Source of the DNA: an uncultured Siphonobacter sp.
Lineage (GTDB): Bacteria; Bacteroidota; Bacteroidia; Cytophagales; Spirosomataceae
Assembly: GCA_913775095.1 (NCBI GenBank)
Contig: CAJYIW010000021.1
Coordinates: forward strand, 62,001-126,000
DNA length: 64,000 bases
Reading direction: 5' to 3'
Part shown: in pieces, positions 17,163 through 24,940 of the stretch
Numbering within the stretch: position 1 is the first letter of the stretch
Layout of the letters: the number at the start of each line of letters is the position of its first letter
Translations under genes and position numbers: made by a program
The notes under the pieces: model-generated
What the model saw: the letters and a program-made list of their open reading frames with translations, nothing else
Databases searched by the model: none
Told to the model about the DNA's origin: nothing

Positions 17163-17879
17163 ATGGTACAAAAGTTCTTCTTTGTTCTCGCCATCTTTCT
17201 TTCCGTTTTCCAGCAAACGCGAGCACAAGAATCTCAGGGTTCCATGATGCAGGATATATCCTATCCGTATCTGGAAAAGCTGATTGCCGTTGCCCGGGAG
17301 AATTATCCCAAAAGCAAAATGTATAATTCCAGGATCGATGCGGCCAATGCAGTCATTAAGAAAAACCGCCTCTCGTATTTTGATGCGGTGTCTTTTACTT
17401 ATCTCTATAGCCCCAATAACAGCGTAACGCTCATCAACCAGAACCCAACTCAGCCCGGCGGCAGCACTCGCAACCTGCTCAATGGGTATCAGGTGGGTTT
17501 GGTGGTCAATGCCGGAGCCCTTCTTCAGAAACCAGCCATGGTCAAGCAGGCCAAAGCCGAGCAGCAGGTCGTCGTGTACGAAAAAGACGCGTTTGATCTA
17601 ACTCTTAAGGCTGATGTAGAGCAGCGATACTACATTTACATTCAGCGAAAAGCGATTCTGAAGTTGAAAATTCAGGCCTTACTGGACGTAGAAAGTATGC
17701 TTAAGGATGTGAAATACAAGTATGAAAAGGGACAGGAGACTCTGGAAAGCTATAACAAAATGCTGTTGATGATTTCGGATCATACCCAGGGTAAAATGAC
17801 GGCTGAAAGCGAAATGCTGGTGGCTAAAAGTCGCCTTGAAGAGTTAGTAGGAGACAAACTTGAGAACATAAAACTTTAA
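17163..17879 (+). CDS. Short TolC-like outer-membrane efflux protein (single repeat)
   Basis: 238 residues with a clear signal peptide (MVQKFFFVLAIFLSVFQQTRAQ). The rest follows the TolC/OEP pattern once: a long helix (YLEKLIAVARENYP to AVIKKNRLSYFDAV), a strand pair with an aromatic-rich loop, then GLVVNAGALLQKPAMVKQAKAEQQV and long helices. Classical TolC proteins have two such repeats in about 420-480 residues, so this is half length. It could assemble as a six-subunit barrel or be an accessory periplasmic part. Placed between the initiating transferase and the Wzc-like gene, it probably serves export of the polysaccharide. Confidence 0.72.
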   Translation: MVQKFFFVLAIFLSVFQQTRAQESQGSMMQDISYPYLEKLIAVARENYPKSKMYNSRIDAANAVIKKNRLSYFDAVSFTYLYSPNNSVTLINQNPTQPGGSTRNLLNGYQVGLVVNAGALLQKPAMVKQAKAEQQVVVYEKDAFDLTLKADVEQRYYIYIQRKAILKLKIQALLDVESMLKDVKYKYEKGQETLESYNKMLLMISDHTQGKMTAESEMLVAKSRLEELVGDKLENIKL

Positions 17880-17954
17880 CCCCTCCACTCAGCCCCCTAA
17901 ACCCGGCCTGAGTTTTTTGCAGGTGTTAAAGGTTCCTTAACGATCCATGAATCC

Positions 17955-20105
17955 ATGACTGAATTCGTACAGTTTTTAAAGTTTTTGTATAGCAAGAAGC
18001 TAATTTTAATACTAGTCCCTCTCGTTACTACGATTGCCAGCTATTTCCTAGTCAAAAGATTACCCGATCAGTATAAATCAGAAGCCCGAATTTCAACGGG
18101 ACTGGTCGATAAAACTGATCAGGGCTTTTCCCTGCGTACCAACGAGCAGCAATCGGAAATCAGCCAGAAATTTAATAACATCATTCAAAGCATGTTGTTA
18201 AAGAAGACGCTGGATCCCATTGGTTACCAGCTTATTCTACACGATCTGAAAGCCAAGTCAGCGGAAGAATCCTACCGCAAGCCCAGCTCCCTGCTGAAAG
18301 ACCTGAGTCCTCAGCAACGCAGCCGGGCCATCGCTGTTTTCAGCCAGAAACTGGCGACGAAGGAAGAACTTTCGCCCCAGAAAAAAGAGGACCTTGAGCT
18401 TCAGGAATTGCTGGAGTCCATGAAGTATGATAATGAATCACTGACGAAAAAATTCAATGTCTATCGCATCGGTGACAGCGATTACATCAAGGTAGAATTT
18501 GAAGGCGAAAATCCGTACCTGACCGAGTTTGCCGTCAATGCCTTATGCAATGAGTTCATTACTTCTTTCTCGAATCGTCTTCAGAGCAGCAACACCCGTT
18601 CCATCGAGTTTCTGGAAGCGTTCATGAACGAAAAAATGTCGAATCTGAGTCGGCGTATGAATGAACTGAAGAACTTCAAAATTCAGAACCGGGTATTAAA
18701 CCTGAACGAACAGGCCCGGAATTTATACGGCGAAATCACTGATTTTGAGACGAAAAAGGAAGTAGCCGTCAAAGACGTAGTGGCGTATTCGGCCGCTTTG
18801 AAAAACATTGACAGCAAGTTTAACCCCGCCGACCGCCGATACCTGGAAGACGCCATGACCGCTGTCAACCAGAAAGTCATTGCGGTGAAGCAACAGTTAC
18901 GGGCGGCTAATGATGTGTATTATTCGAGCAATTTTGACCCTAAATTCAAGCGTCGGGTTGATTCCCTGCAGACCCAGTTAAGTGAACAGATCAGTGCCGC
19001 CACGGATACGTACGTTTACAATCCGCTGGTCGCTAAAGGTGATTTGGTTACTCAGAAACTGAGTTTGGAAATTCAGCGGGAAATTGCCCAGAACAGCATC
19101 AAGTCCTTACAGGATCAGCTCGACAAACTCAATCGCCGTCTGGATACCATGGTTCCGAATGAAGCCCGGGTTCAGGAATACGAAACCAGTATTGATGTAG
19201 CCAGCAAGGAATATATCGAAGCTCTCCAGCGGTATAATGAAGCCAAGATGCTTTCGCAGTACATGCTTCAGCTACGGGTGCTGGAGAAAGCCTTACCGGG
19301 AGCAGCGGCCCCGTCCAAGAAAATTATCCTGGTTGCGTTATCGGGGATTGTCAGTTTCGTACTCTGCGTATTTGTTTTCTTCATTATTTACTACCTTGAC
19401 AAATCGATTCGGGATCCTTTGTCGCTGGCCAACGCCACGAATAGCCCGGTGCTGGGACGGCTGAATGTCCTCAACGACCCGGCCTCCCTGAATCAGTCCT
19501 GGCAGAATCAGTCAGATAACAAAAACGTCCAGCAATACAAAGACCTGCTTCGGTCCGTTCGTTTTGAACTGGATAATGAATTAAAGGATAAGCATATTCT
19601 GGCTATTACCAGCCTTACGCAGGGCGAAGGAAAAACGCTCATTACCCTGAGTTTGTCCCAGGCGTTCTCCATGATTGGAAAAAAAGTACTGGTAATCGAC
19701 GGTAACTTTCTGAATCCTGCCATCAGCCAAAGCTCCGGTTCCAGCCTGTTTCTGGAAGATTACCTGACGGGAAAAGTGGCCGTGCCGGTCGCCACGGGCT
19801 CCCACTCCATTCAGTTTCTGAGTAATAAGGGCTTGGACTATTCATTACTGGAGATTGCCAGCGAAGCCGCCGTTCAGCAGAAGATGGAGGAGCTCCGCCG
19901 GAATTTTGATGTCATTCTCATTGAAACGGCCTCGCTGGAAAGTCTCAATAAAGCCAAAGAATGGATTGCCGTTTCCGATAAGGTCGTCGCTGTCTATAAG
20001 TCGGGTGAAACCATTACTCCGAAAAAGGCTCCTGCCGTTACGTACCTTACGAGCCTGAAAAACTCGTTCACGGGATGGATTCTTAATAAAACAACCATCG
20101 CTTAA
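17955..20105 (+). CDS. Wzc/GumC-like polysaccharide co-polymerase with degenerate kinase domain
   Basis: 716 residues, inner membrane. N-terminal Wzz domain with a first membrane helix at about 14-33, a long periplasmic coiled-coil (about 220-440), a second helix at about 454-478, and a cytosolic BY-kinase-like domain from about 545. The Walker A motif is intact (QGEGKT, about 555-560), but Walker A' reads VIDGNF and Walker B reads VILIETAS, with Glu where Asp is usual, and the protein ends KTTIA with no tyrosine cluster. It may control chain length and export without classical autophosphorylation. Last helix and GT2 gene are 12 bp apart. Confidence 0.9.
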   Translation: MTEFVQFLKFLYSKKLILILVPLVTTIASYFLVKRLPDQYKSEARISTGLVDKTDQGFSLRTNEQQSEISQKFNNIIQSMLLKKTLDPIGYQLILHDLKAKSAEESYRKPSSLLKDLSPQQRSRAIAVFSQKLATKEELSPQKKEDLELQELLESMKYDNESLTKKFNVYRIGDSDYIKVEFEGENPYLTEFAVNALCNEFITSFSNRLQSSNTRSIEFLEAFMNEKMSNLSRRMNELKNFKIQNRVLNLNEQARNLYGEITDFETKKEVAVKDVVAYSAALKNIDSKFNPADRRYLEDAMTAVNQKVIAVKQQLRAANDVYYSSNFDPKFKRRVDSLQTQLSEQISAATDTYVYNPLVAKGDLVTQKLSLEIQREIAQNSIKSLQDQLDKLNRRLDTMVPNEARVQEYETSIDVASKEYIEALQRYNEAKMLSQYMLQLRVLEKALPGAAAPSKKIILVALSGIVSFVLCVFVFFIIYYLDKSIRDPLSLANATNSPVLGRLNVLNDPASLNQSWQNQSDNKNVQQYKDLLRSVRFELDNELKDKHILAITSLTQGEGKTLITLSLSQAFSMIGKKVLVIDGNFLNPAISQSSGSSLFLEDYLTGKVAVPVATGSHSIQFLSNKGLDYSLLEIASEAAVQQKMEELRRNFDVILIETASLESLNKAKEWIAVSDKVVAVYKSGETITPKKAPAVTYLTSLKNSFTGWILNKTTIA

Positions 20106-20117
20106 CCGCCTAAACCG

Positions 20118-21284
20118 ATGACTGTGTTGTATTATCTATGGGCCATCGTACAGATTTGCATTGGGTATAACCTGGTGTTTCCGCTGCTACTCTGGCTGAT
20201 CTACCTGATCAAAGGGAAACCTACCCCGGCCAGACGGTCTACGACCGCTGAAGCCGACTACGCCATCATTGTAACGGCTTACGAGCAAACAACCCTGTTA
20301 CCCAAAGTAGTGGATTCGTTACTGGCTCTCCAGTATTCCAACTATTTGATTTATATCGTTGCAGACAATTGTGACATCAGTACCCTGCATTTTTCCGATC
20401 CGCGGGTGGTTTTACTTCGTCCGGAGCAGGTGCTGGCCGGCAATACCCGGTCTCACTTTTATGCCATTCGCCATTTCAGAAGACCGCACGAACGACTCAC
20501 CATTATTGATAGCGATAACCTCGTAGACCCTCAGTATCTGAATGAATTAAACGTTTATTTCGATCAGGGTTTTCAGGCCGTTCAGGGGATTCGTGAAGCG
20601 AAAAACATGAATACGACGCTGGCCTGTCTGGATGCCGGGCGGGATATTTACTACCACTTCTACGACGGAAAAGTGCTCTTTGGCGTGGGTTCATCGGCTA
20701 CGCTGGCGGGTTCAGGCATGGCTTTCACCGTGCGTTTATACCGGGAGTGTCTGGAACACCTCGACGTGAGCGGAGCCGGGTTTGACAAAGTACTGCAATA
20801 CGCCATCATCAGCCGGGGGTACCGGATTGCGTTCACGGACAAAGCCATTGTGTACGATGAAAAAACCGCGAAATCGGATCAGCTCGTCAAGCAACGGGCC
20901 CGCTGGATTAATACCTGGTTCAAGTATTTCTCCTACGGTTTCAAGCTCATTGGCAAAGGCATTCGTTCCCTGAACTGGAATCAGTTTGTGTTCGGATTTA
21001 TTCTGCTCCGGCCACCGCTGTTTATATTTCTGGTGCTGTCGGTTTTCTTCATGCTGGTTAATCTGCTGTTTGCTCCGCTGGCCGCTCTGGGCTGGCTGAT
21101 CAGCCTGCTTTTATTCGTAATCGGCTTCCTGCTGGCCCTGGTTAGCTCCGAGACGGATCCCCGGATTTATCGTTCGCTGGTGAACATTCCCAGTTTTATG
21201 ATGTATCAGATCATGGCTTTATTGAAAGCCCGGAAAGCCAATAAGTATTCGGTAGCCACCAAACACGAAGGCTCGGAAACCTAA
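20118..21284 (+). CDS. Membrane GT2 glycosyltransferase, processive type
   Basis: 388 residues: an N-terminal membrane helix, a GT2 catalytic domain, then two to three helices (about 290-355). Donor-binding motifs are YIVADNCD, TIIDSDNLVDP (about residues 127-137), SGMAFTVRL and QRARW (about 259-263), the QxxRW motif typical of cellulose/hyaluronan-synthase-like enzymes. It lies 12 bp after the Wzc-like gene and 9 bp before a tiny membrane-protein gene, so it is inside the assembly operon. Likely extends the repeat unit or the chain; the sugar is unknown. Confidence 0.9.
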   Translation: MTVLYYLWAIVQICIGYNLVFPLLLWLIYLIKGKPTPARRSTTAEADYAIIVTAYEQTTLLPKVVDSLLALQYSNYLIYIVADNCDISTLHFSDPRVVLLRPEQVLAGNTRSHFYAIRHFRRPHERLTIIDSDNLVDPQYLNELNVYFDQGFQAVQGIREAKNMNTTLACLDAGRDIYYHFYDGKVLFGVGSSATLAGSGMAFTVRLYRECLEHLDVSGAGFDKVLQYAIISRGYRIAFTDKAIVYDEKTAKSDQLVKQRARWINTWFKYFSYGFKLIGKGIRSLNWNQFVFGFILLRPPLFIFLVLSVFFMLVNLLFAPLAALGWLISLLLFVIGFLLALVSSETDPRIYRSLVNIPSFMMYQIMALLKARKANKYSVATKHEGSET

Positions 21285-21293
21285 TGCGTAGGT

Positions 21294-21443
21294 ATGAAAA
21301 TATATCCCAATCGAATCCCTGAGGAGGAGGAGTTTGACTCAACGGAACACCTCACTCCCGTTCAGCTCATCACCCGCCGGGTTGCCATCTGGGTAGCCCT
21401 GGCCAGTGTATTTGTCTTTTTCTTTAAACTTCTGTTCTTTTAG
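21294..21443 (+). CDS. Small single-pass membrane protein, 49 residues
   Basis: Read by hand: ATG at 21294, TAG at 21441-21443. The protein has an acidic N-terminal half (IPEEEEFDSTEH), a basic pair ITRRV, and one C-terminal membrane helix (VAIWVALASVFVFFFKLLFF). Its stop codon is directly followed by the GTG start of the polymerase gene with no spacer, and it starts 9 bp after the GT2 stop, so its position alone suggests translation. Topology would be cytosolic N-terminus by the positive-inside rule. It may be a small partner of the GT2 or the polymerase; no family is recognised. Confidence 0.7.
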   Translation: MKIYPNRIPEEEEFDSTEHLTPVQLITRRVAIWVALASVFVFFFKLLFF

Positions 21444-22949
21444 GTGAGCGACGTTCCCTATCCCATATCGTCTTCCGAAAGCAATCGCCCCACGCTTCGT
21501 TCCTGGCTTCGACAAAAGCTCTGGGTCGAGAGGTTTTATAATGTTCCGGGCATTTCGATTCTGCTGATTCTGTCACTGGGCATGGCCTGGCTGACGGTTA
21601 CGTATGGAATGGTGGCAGGAGCGGGCATCATTGCCACGCTCATTGGTCTTCCCTGCGTTTATGCAATTGTGGCCAAACCCTCTTTTGGCATACTGGTCCT
21701 GCTGGCTTTTGCTTACCTGCTTTTCTATCTGATGCGGTTCGGGCTCAATTTTCCCCTGGGCACTTTAATGGACGGCATTCAGCTCATGCTGATTCTGGGC
21801 TTTTTCATTTACCAGCGTTCCAAACCCGACTGGAGTGTATTCAAAGGACCCATCAGTACCATGATCTGGGTCTGGATTGGTTTTAATTTCCTTGAGATTG
21901 TAAATCCAGCGGCGGAGTCCCGTCTGGCCTGGGTGTACACCGTCCGGTCGGTGGCCTTCGTGATGCTGATGTACTTCGTTTTCAAGTATCAGATTCGAAC
22001 GGTACAGCTCGTCCGTACGATTCTTAAACTTTGGCTGTTACTGGCCCTCTACGCCGCCGGTTATGCCTTCAAACAGGAATACATTGGCTTTTCTGCCGCC
22101 GAGGAAGAATGGTTACACTCCGATCCGAACATTGCCAACCTTTTGTTCATTGGAGGACACTGGCGTAAGTATTCCATTCTGTCCGACCCCGTAGCTTTTT
22201 CGTATAACATGGTGGTGGCGTCGCTGATCTGCATCGCTCTGATTTCGGGAAATCTGAAAGTCTGGAAGAAATACGTGCTGGGAGTTATGATTGTCATTTA
22301 CCTGGCAGCCATGCTGTTTTCAGGCACGCGGGGGGCTTACGTGTTAGTGCCCGCCGGGCTGGCTATGTTTGGAATCCTGAATTACAGCCGACGGGTTTTG
22401 CAATTCAGCATCGTTGCGGCCGTCATCATGGTCATTCTGATTTTTATTCCCACCTCCAATTCAACACTCTATCGCTTTCAGTCGGCCTTCAAACCTTCCG
22501 AAGATGCCTCTTTCAATTTACGGAAAGCGAACCAGAAACGAATTCAGCCGTACATTCTTTCCCATCCCATTGGGGGCGGTTTAGGAGCTACCGGCGTATG
22601 GGGACAACGCTTTGCTCCCAATTCATACCTGGCGAATTTCCCACCGGACAGTGGTTATGTTCGCGTAGCGGTAGAAATGGGCTGGGTGGGTTTGTTCCTG
22701 TTCTGCCTGCTAATGTTTCAGATCATCCGAACGGGTATTATCAATTACTACGCCATTCGAAATCCGGAGCTGAAAATGTACTGCCTGGCCATGACACTTT
22801 CGGTCTTTGTGCTCAACATTGGCAATTACCCGCAGGAGGCCATTGTGCAGTTTCCTTCCAGCATTTACATTTACCTGATGGCCGCTCTGATCGACGTTAC
22901 CCGGCGACTGGATCAGGAAGAACAGAAAAAAGAGAAAGCTTTGGCTTAA
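21444..22949 (+). CDS. O-antigen ligase / Wzy-like polysaccharide polymerase
   Basis: 501 residues, inner membrane, 10-12 hydrophobic segments. GTG start at 21444, chosen because it abuts the upstream stop and because no nearer ATG keeps the cytosolic N-terminus. The large loop and following SGTRGAYVLVPAGL (about residue 293 onward) match the O-antigen ligase domain, and HPIGGGLGATGVWG is the usual late periplasmic motif. In an operon with an initiating transferase and Wzc-like protein, it is the probable repeat-unit polymerase. Its last 4 bp overlap the convergent GT2 gene. Confidence 0.88.
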   Translation: MSDVPYPISSSESNRPTLRSWLRQKLWVERFYNVPGISILLILSLGMAWLTVTYGMVAGAGIIATLIGLPCVYAIVAKPSFGILVLLAFAYLLFYLMRFGLNFPLGTLMDGIQLMLILGFFIYQRSKPDWSVFKGPISTMIWVWIGFNFLEIVNPAAESRLAWVYTVRSVAFVMLMYFVFKYQIRTVQLVRTILKLWLLLALYAAGYAFKQEYIGFSAAEEEWLHSDPNIANLLFIGGHWRKYSILSDPVAFSYNMVVASLICIALISGNLKVWKKYVLGVMIVIYLAAMLFSGTRGAYVLVPAGLAMFGILNYSRRVLQFSIVAAVIMVILIFIPTSNSTLYRFQSAFKPSEDASFNLRKANQKRIQPYILSHPIGGGLGATGVWGQRFAPNSYLANFPPDSGYVRVAVEMGWVGLFLFCLLMFQIIRTGIINYYAIRNPELKMYCLAMTLSVFVLNIGNYPQEAIVQFPSSIYIYLMAALIDVTRRLDQEEQKKEKALA

Positions 22950-23851
22950 ACGGCCGAAGTACTGGGTGAGCTTAAATTCCAGGAAACCCCTTTCAGAAAA
23001 GCTTTCGCGTGAGCCATCTTTCCCTGGACCAGATAGGTCAGCAAGTGCTTCGGCAGAACGGCACCGGCAAAGAAGCCGTAAAACACCATTCGCTGAAACC
23101 AGCTTCCGTGCCGACGTATATATAGGATGCGGTTTCGGGTCAGATAATACGTTTTTAAAGGATTGGCCGGCCCTACGGAAACCGACTCCTTATGAAGGAT
23201 GTGCGTCGTGCCCACGTAATAAATCAGAAAGCCCCCGTCTTTGATGCGTTGAGACCAGTCCAGTTCTTCGTAGTATAGGAAGAACCGTTCGGCAAAGCGA
23301 CCGACCTTTTCAATTACCTCCCGCTTGACCAGCATGGCACAGCCGTGAGCAAAATTAGTAACGCCCGACTGGTCGAATTTAGCTTCGTCTTTTTCGTTCA
23401 GTCCAATGGGCGTAGCCGTTCCCGTATAGGGGTTCATGGGGTTATAGCCCGCATATTGAACCACGTCCGGGTGATCAAAAAACTTGATTTTAGGACAGGT
23501 AACGCCAATGCGTGGATCGGTTGCAAAAGGCTTAAGCAAATCGTCCAGCAAGGAGGGAGGCATTTCGGTATCGTTGTTGACGATGAAGAAATAATCCCCA
23601 TTCGCCGCCGTCATACCCAGGTTGTTGCCTCCCGTGAATCCCAGGTTTTCCTCACTCCGCACGATGCGGGTTCCGGGATACTCCTGCACATCCAGAACGG
23701 ATTGGAGCGTTTGCCGGGAAGCATTATCTACAATAATAATTTCATAATTGGGATACGTCAGGAAACGGCTGGACTCCAGAAACTGACGGGTAACCTCAGC
23801 CTGATTGTAATTGATGGTTACAATCGAAACCTTAGGCAGACTTGAACTCAT
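22946..23851 (-). CDS. GT2 glycosyltransferase, rhamnosyltransferase-like
   Basis: 301 residues, GT-A fold. VSIVTINYNQAEVT, IIVDNASRQ, ENLGFTGGNNLGM and FFIVNNDTEMP are the standard motifs of the rhamnosyltransferase-like (WcaA/RfbF) branch; FFLYYEELDWSQRIKDGGF carries the expected catalytic acidic residues. A weak hydrophobic stretch follows near residue 255 (MVFYGFFAGAVLP). Stop codon overlaps the polymerase stop by 4 bp tail to tail. It follows the GT2 at 23917-24759 on the same strand after 65 bp. Confidence 0.9.
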   Translation of the reverse strand: MSSSLPKVSIVTINYNQAEVTRQFLESSRFLTYPNYEIIIVDNASRQTLQSVLDVQEYPGTRIVRSEENLGFTGGNNLGMTAANGDYFFIVNNDTEMPPSLLDDLLKPFATDPRIGVTCPKIKFFDHPDVVQYAGYNPMNPYTGTATPIGLNEKDEAKFDQSGVTNFAHGCAMLVKREVIEKVGRFAERFFLYYEELDWSQRIKDGGFLIYYVGTTHILHKESVSVGPANPLKTYYLTRNRILYIRRHGSWFQRMVFYGFFAGAVLPKHLLTYLVQGKMAHAKAFLKGVSWNLSSPSTSAV

Positions 23852-23916
23852 AACGAACGGACGGTTTGATAAAAATTGGCGGAATGTATGGGTGACTTCG
23901 ACGGGTAATTCAGCAG

Positions 23917-24759
23917 TTACTTCTGAGACAATCGTCTGAATTCTACAGCCATACGCTTTTTGAAAGCTTTCAGAACGCCTCCGTCCCGGTTCAGCACCCG
24001 GTCGTCCGTCCAGACGTGAGCTCCTTTCGTAACGTGTTTAAGCTTGCCTTTATCCAGCAGGGTCATGGCCATCCAGCCGTCTTCGCAGACGCCCTGAGCG
24101 GCTACCGTTCCCTGATGTCCTGCGTCCACCCGAAATCCCCCTACGTCCAGTCCATCACTGCGACGAAAGGCAAAATTGAACCCCAGCACATTGATGTACT
24201 CAAAACCTTTCCAGCGACGAAGTTTGAATCCGGCATGAGAAACGGTTTCGTGTAACATCAGGGCCGCTCTTGAATTAACCGCACTGGGTAAAAAGGAATA
24301 GGTCCCATAGGTACAGGAAAATTCAGGGGTGGTCAGGGGTTCTACCAGACTGTCAATCCAGGTGGGAGGATAAATGCAGTCACAATCGGCGTTGAGCAGG
24401 TATTTCCCCCGGGCAGCCTCCAGACCGGCCTGCCGGGCGTGACCTATACCCTGCTGCGTTACCAGCACGGATTTCACTCCGCAGGCATCCAGCAAAACCT
24501 GCGTACGGTCTTTGGAGTTATTGTTAGCGATGATGAGTTCCGTTCGAAACCGGGTTTTCTGATTGGCCAGCGAAGACAGCGTGTTCAGAATGGTTCGTTC
24601 CTCGTTGTAGGCGGGGATCGCAATGGTTACCTCGGGATCGTCAACCTGAAACTTAGAGAGTCTGGTTTTCAGATCATTAAGAAGTGAAGGATCGGGATTT
24701 TCGGCGGAGTAGCTAAAACGGTGCTGCAACAACCAGGCGGGAAGTAGATGCATACACAA
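23917..24759 (-). CDS. GT2 family glycosyltransferase
   Basis: 280 residues, soluble GT-A fold. VTIAIPAYNEERTILNTL, LIIANNNSKD, GIGHARQAGLEAARG and LNADCDCIYPP are GT2 motifs, the last holding the metal-binding DxD-like acids. WMAMTLLDKG is the later acidic motif region. First gene of a two-gene minus-strand unit whose product should act on the same glycan as the operon it faces. The promoter should lie in 24760-24940, shared divergently with the secreted glycosidase. Confidence 0.88.
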   Translation of the reverse strand: MCMHLLPAWLLQHRFSYSAENPDPSLLNDLKTRLSKFQVDDPEVTIAIPAYNEERTILNTLSSLANQKTRFRTELIIANNNSKDRTQVLLDACGVKSVLVTQQGIGHARQAGLEAARGKYLLNADCDCIYPPTWIDSLVEPLTTPEFSCTYGTYSFLPSAVNSRAALMLHETVSHAGFKLRRWKGFEYINVLGFNFAFRRSDGLDVGGFRVDAGHQGTVAAQGVCEDGWMAMTLLDKGKLKHVTKGAHVWTDDRVLNRDGGVLKAFKKRMAVEFRRLSQK

Positions 24760-24940
24760 ATATTAAATAAATGAGTGAAAAAAAGAGAAAATAGTACACA
24801 ATTTATTGCATGATTAATATTAAATTGCCTTTCATTTGTTAATGATTACCTCTGCTCTATTTGTAACATCCCAAATTATTTCACTATGTCAAAAAAAATG
24901 GCTGAAACGTAGAATCCTCTAAAAGGGTTTTCGAGCGACT

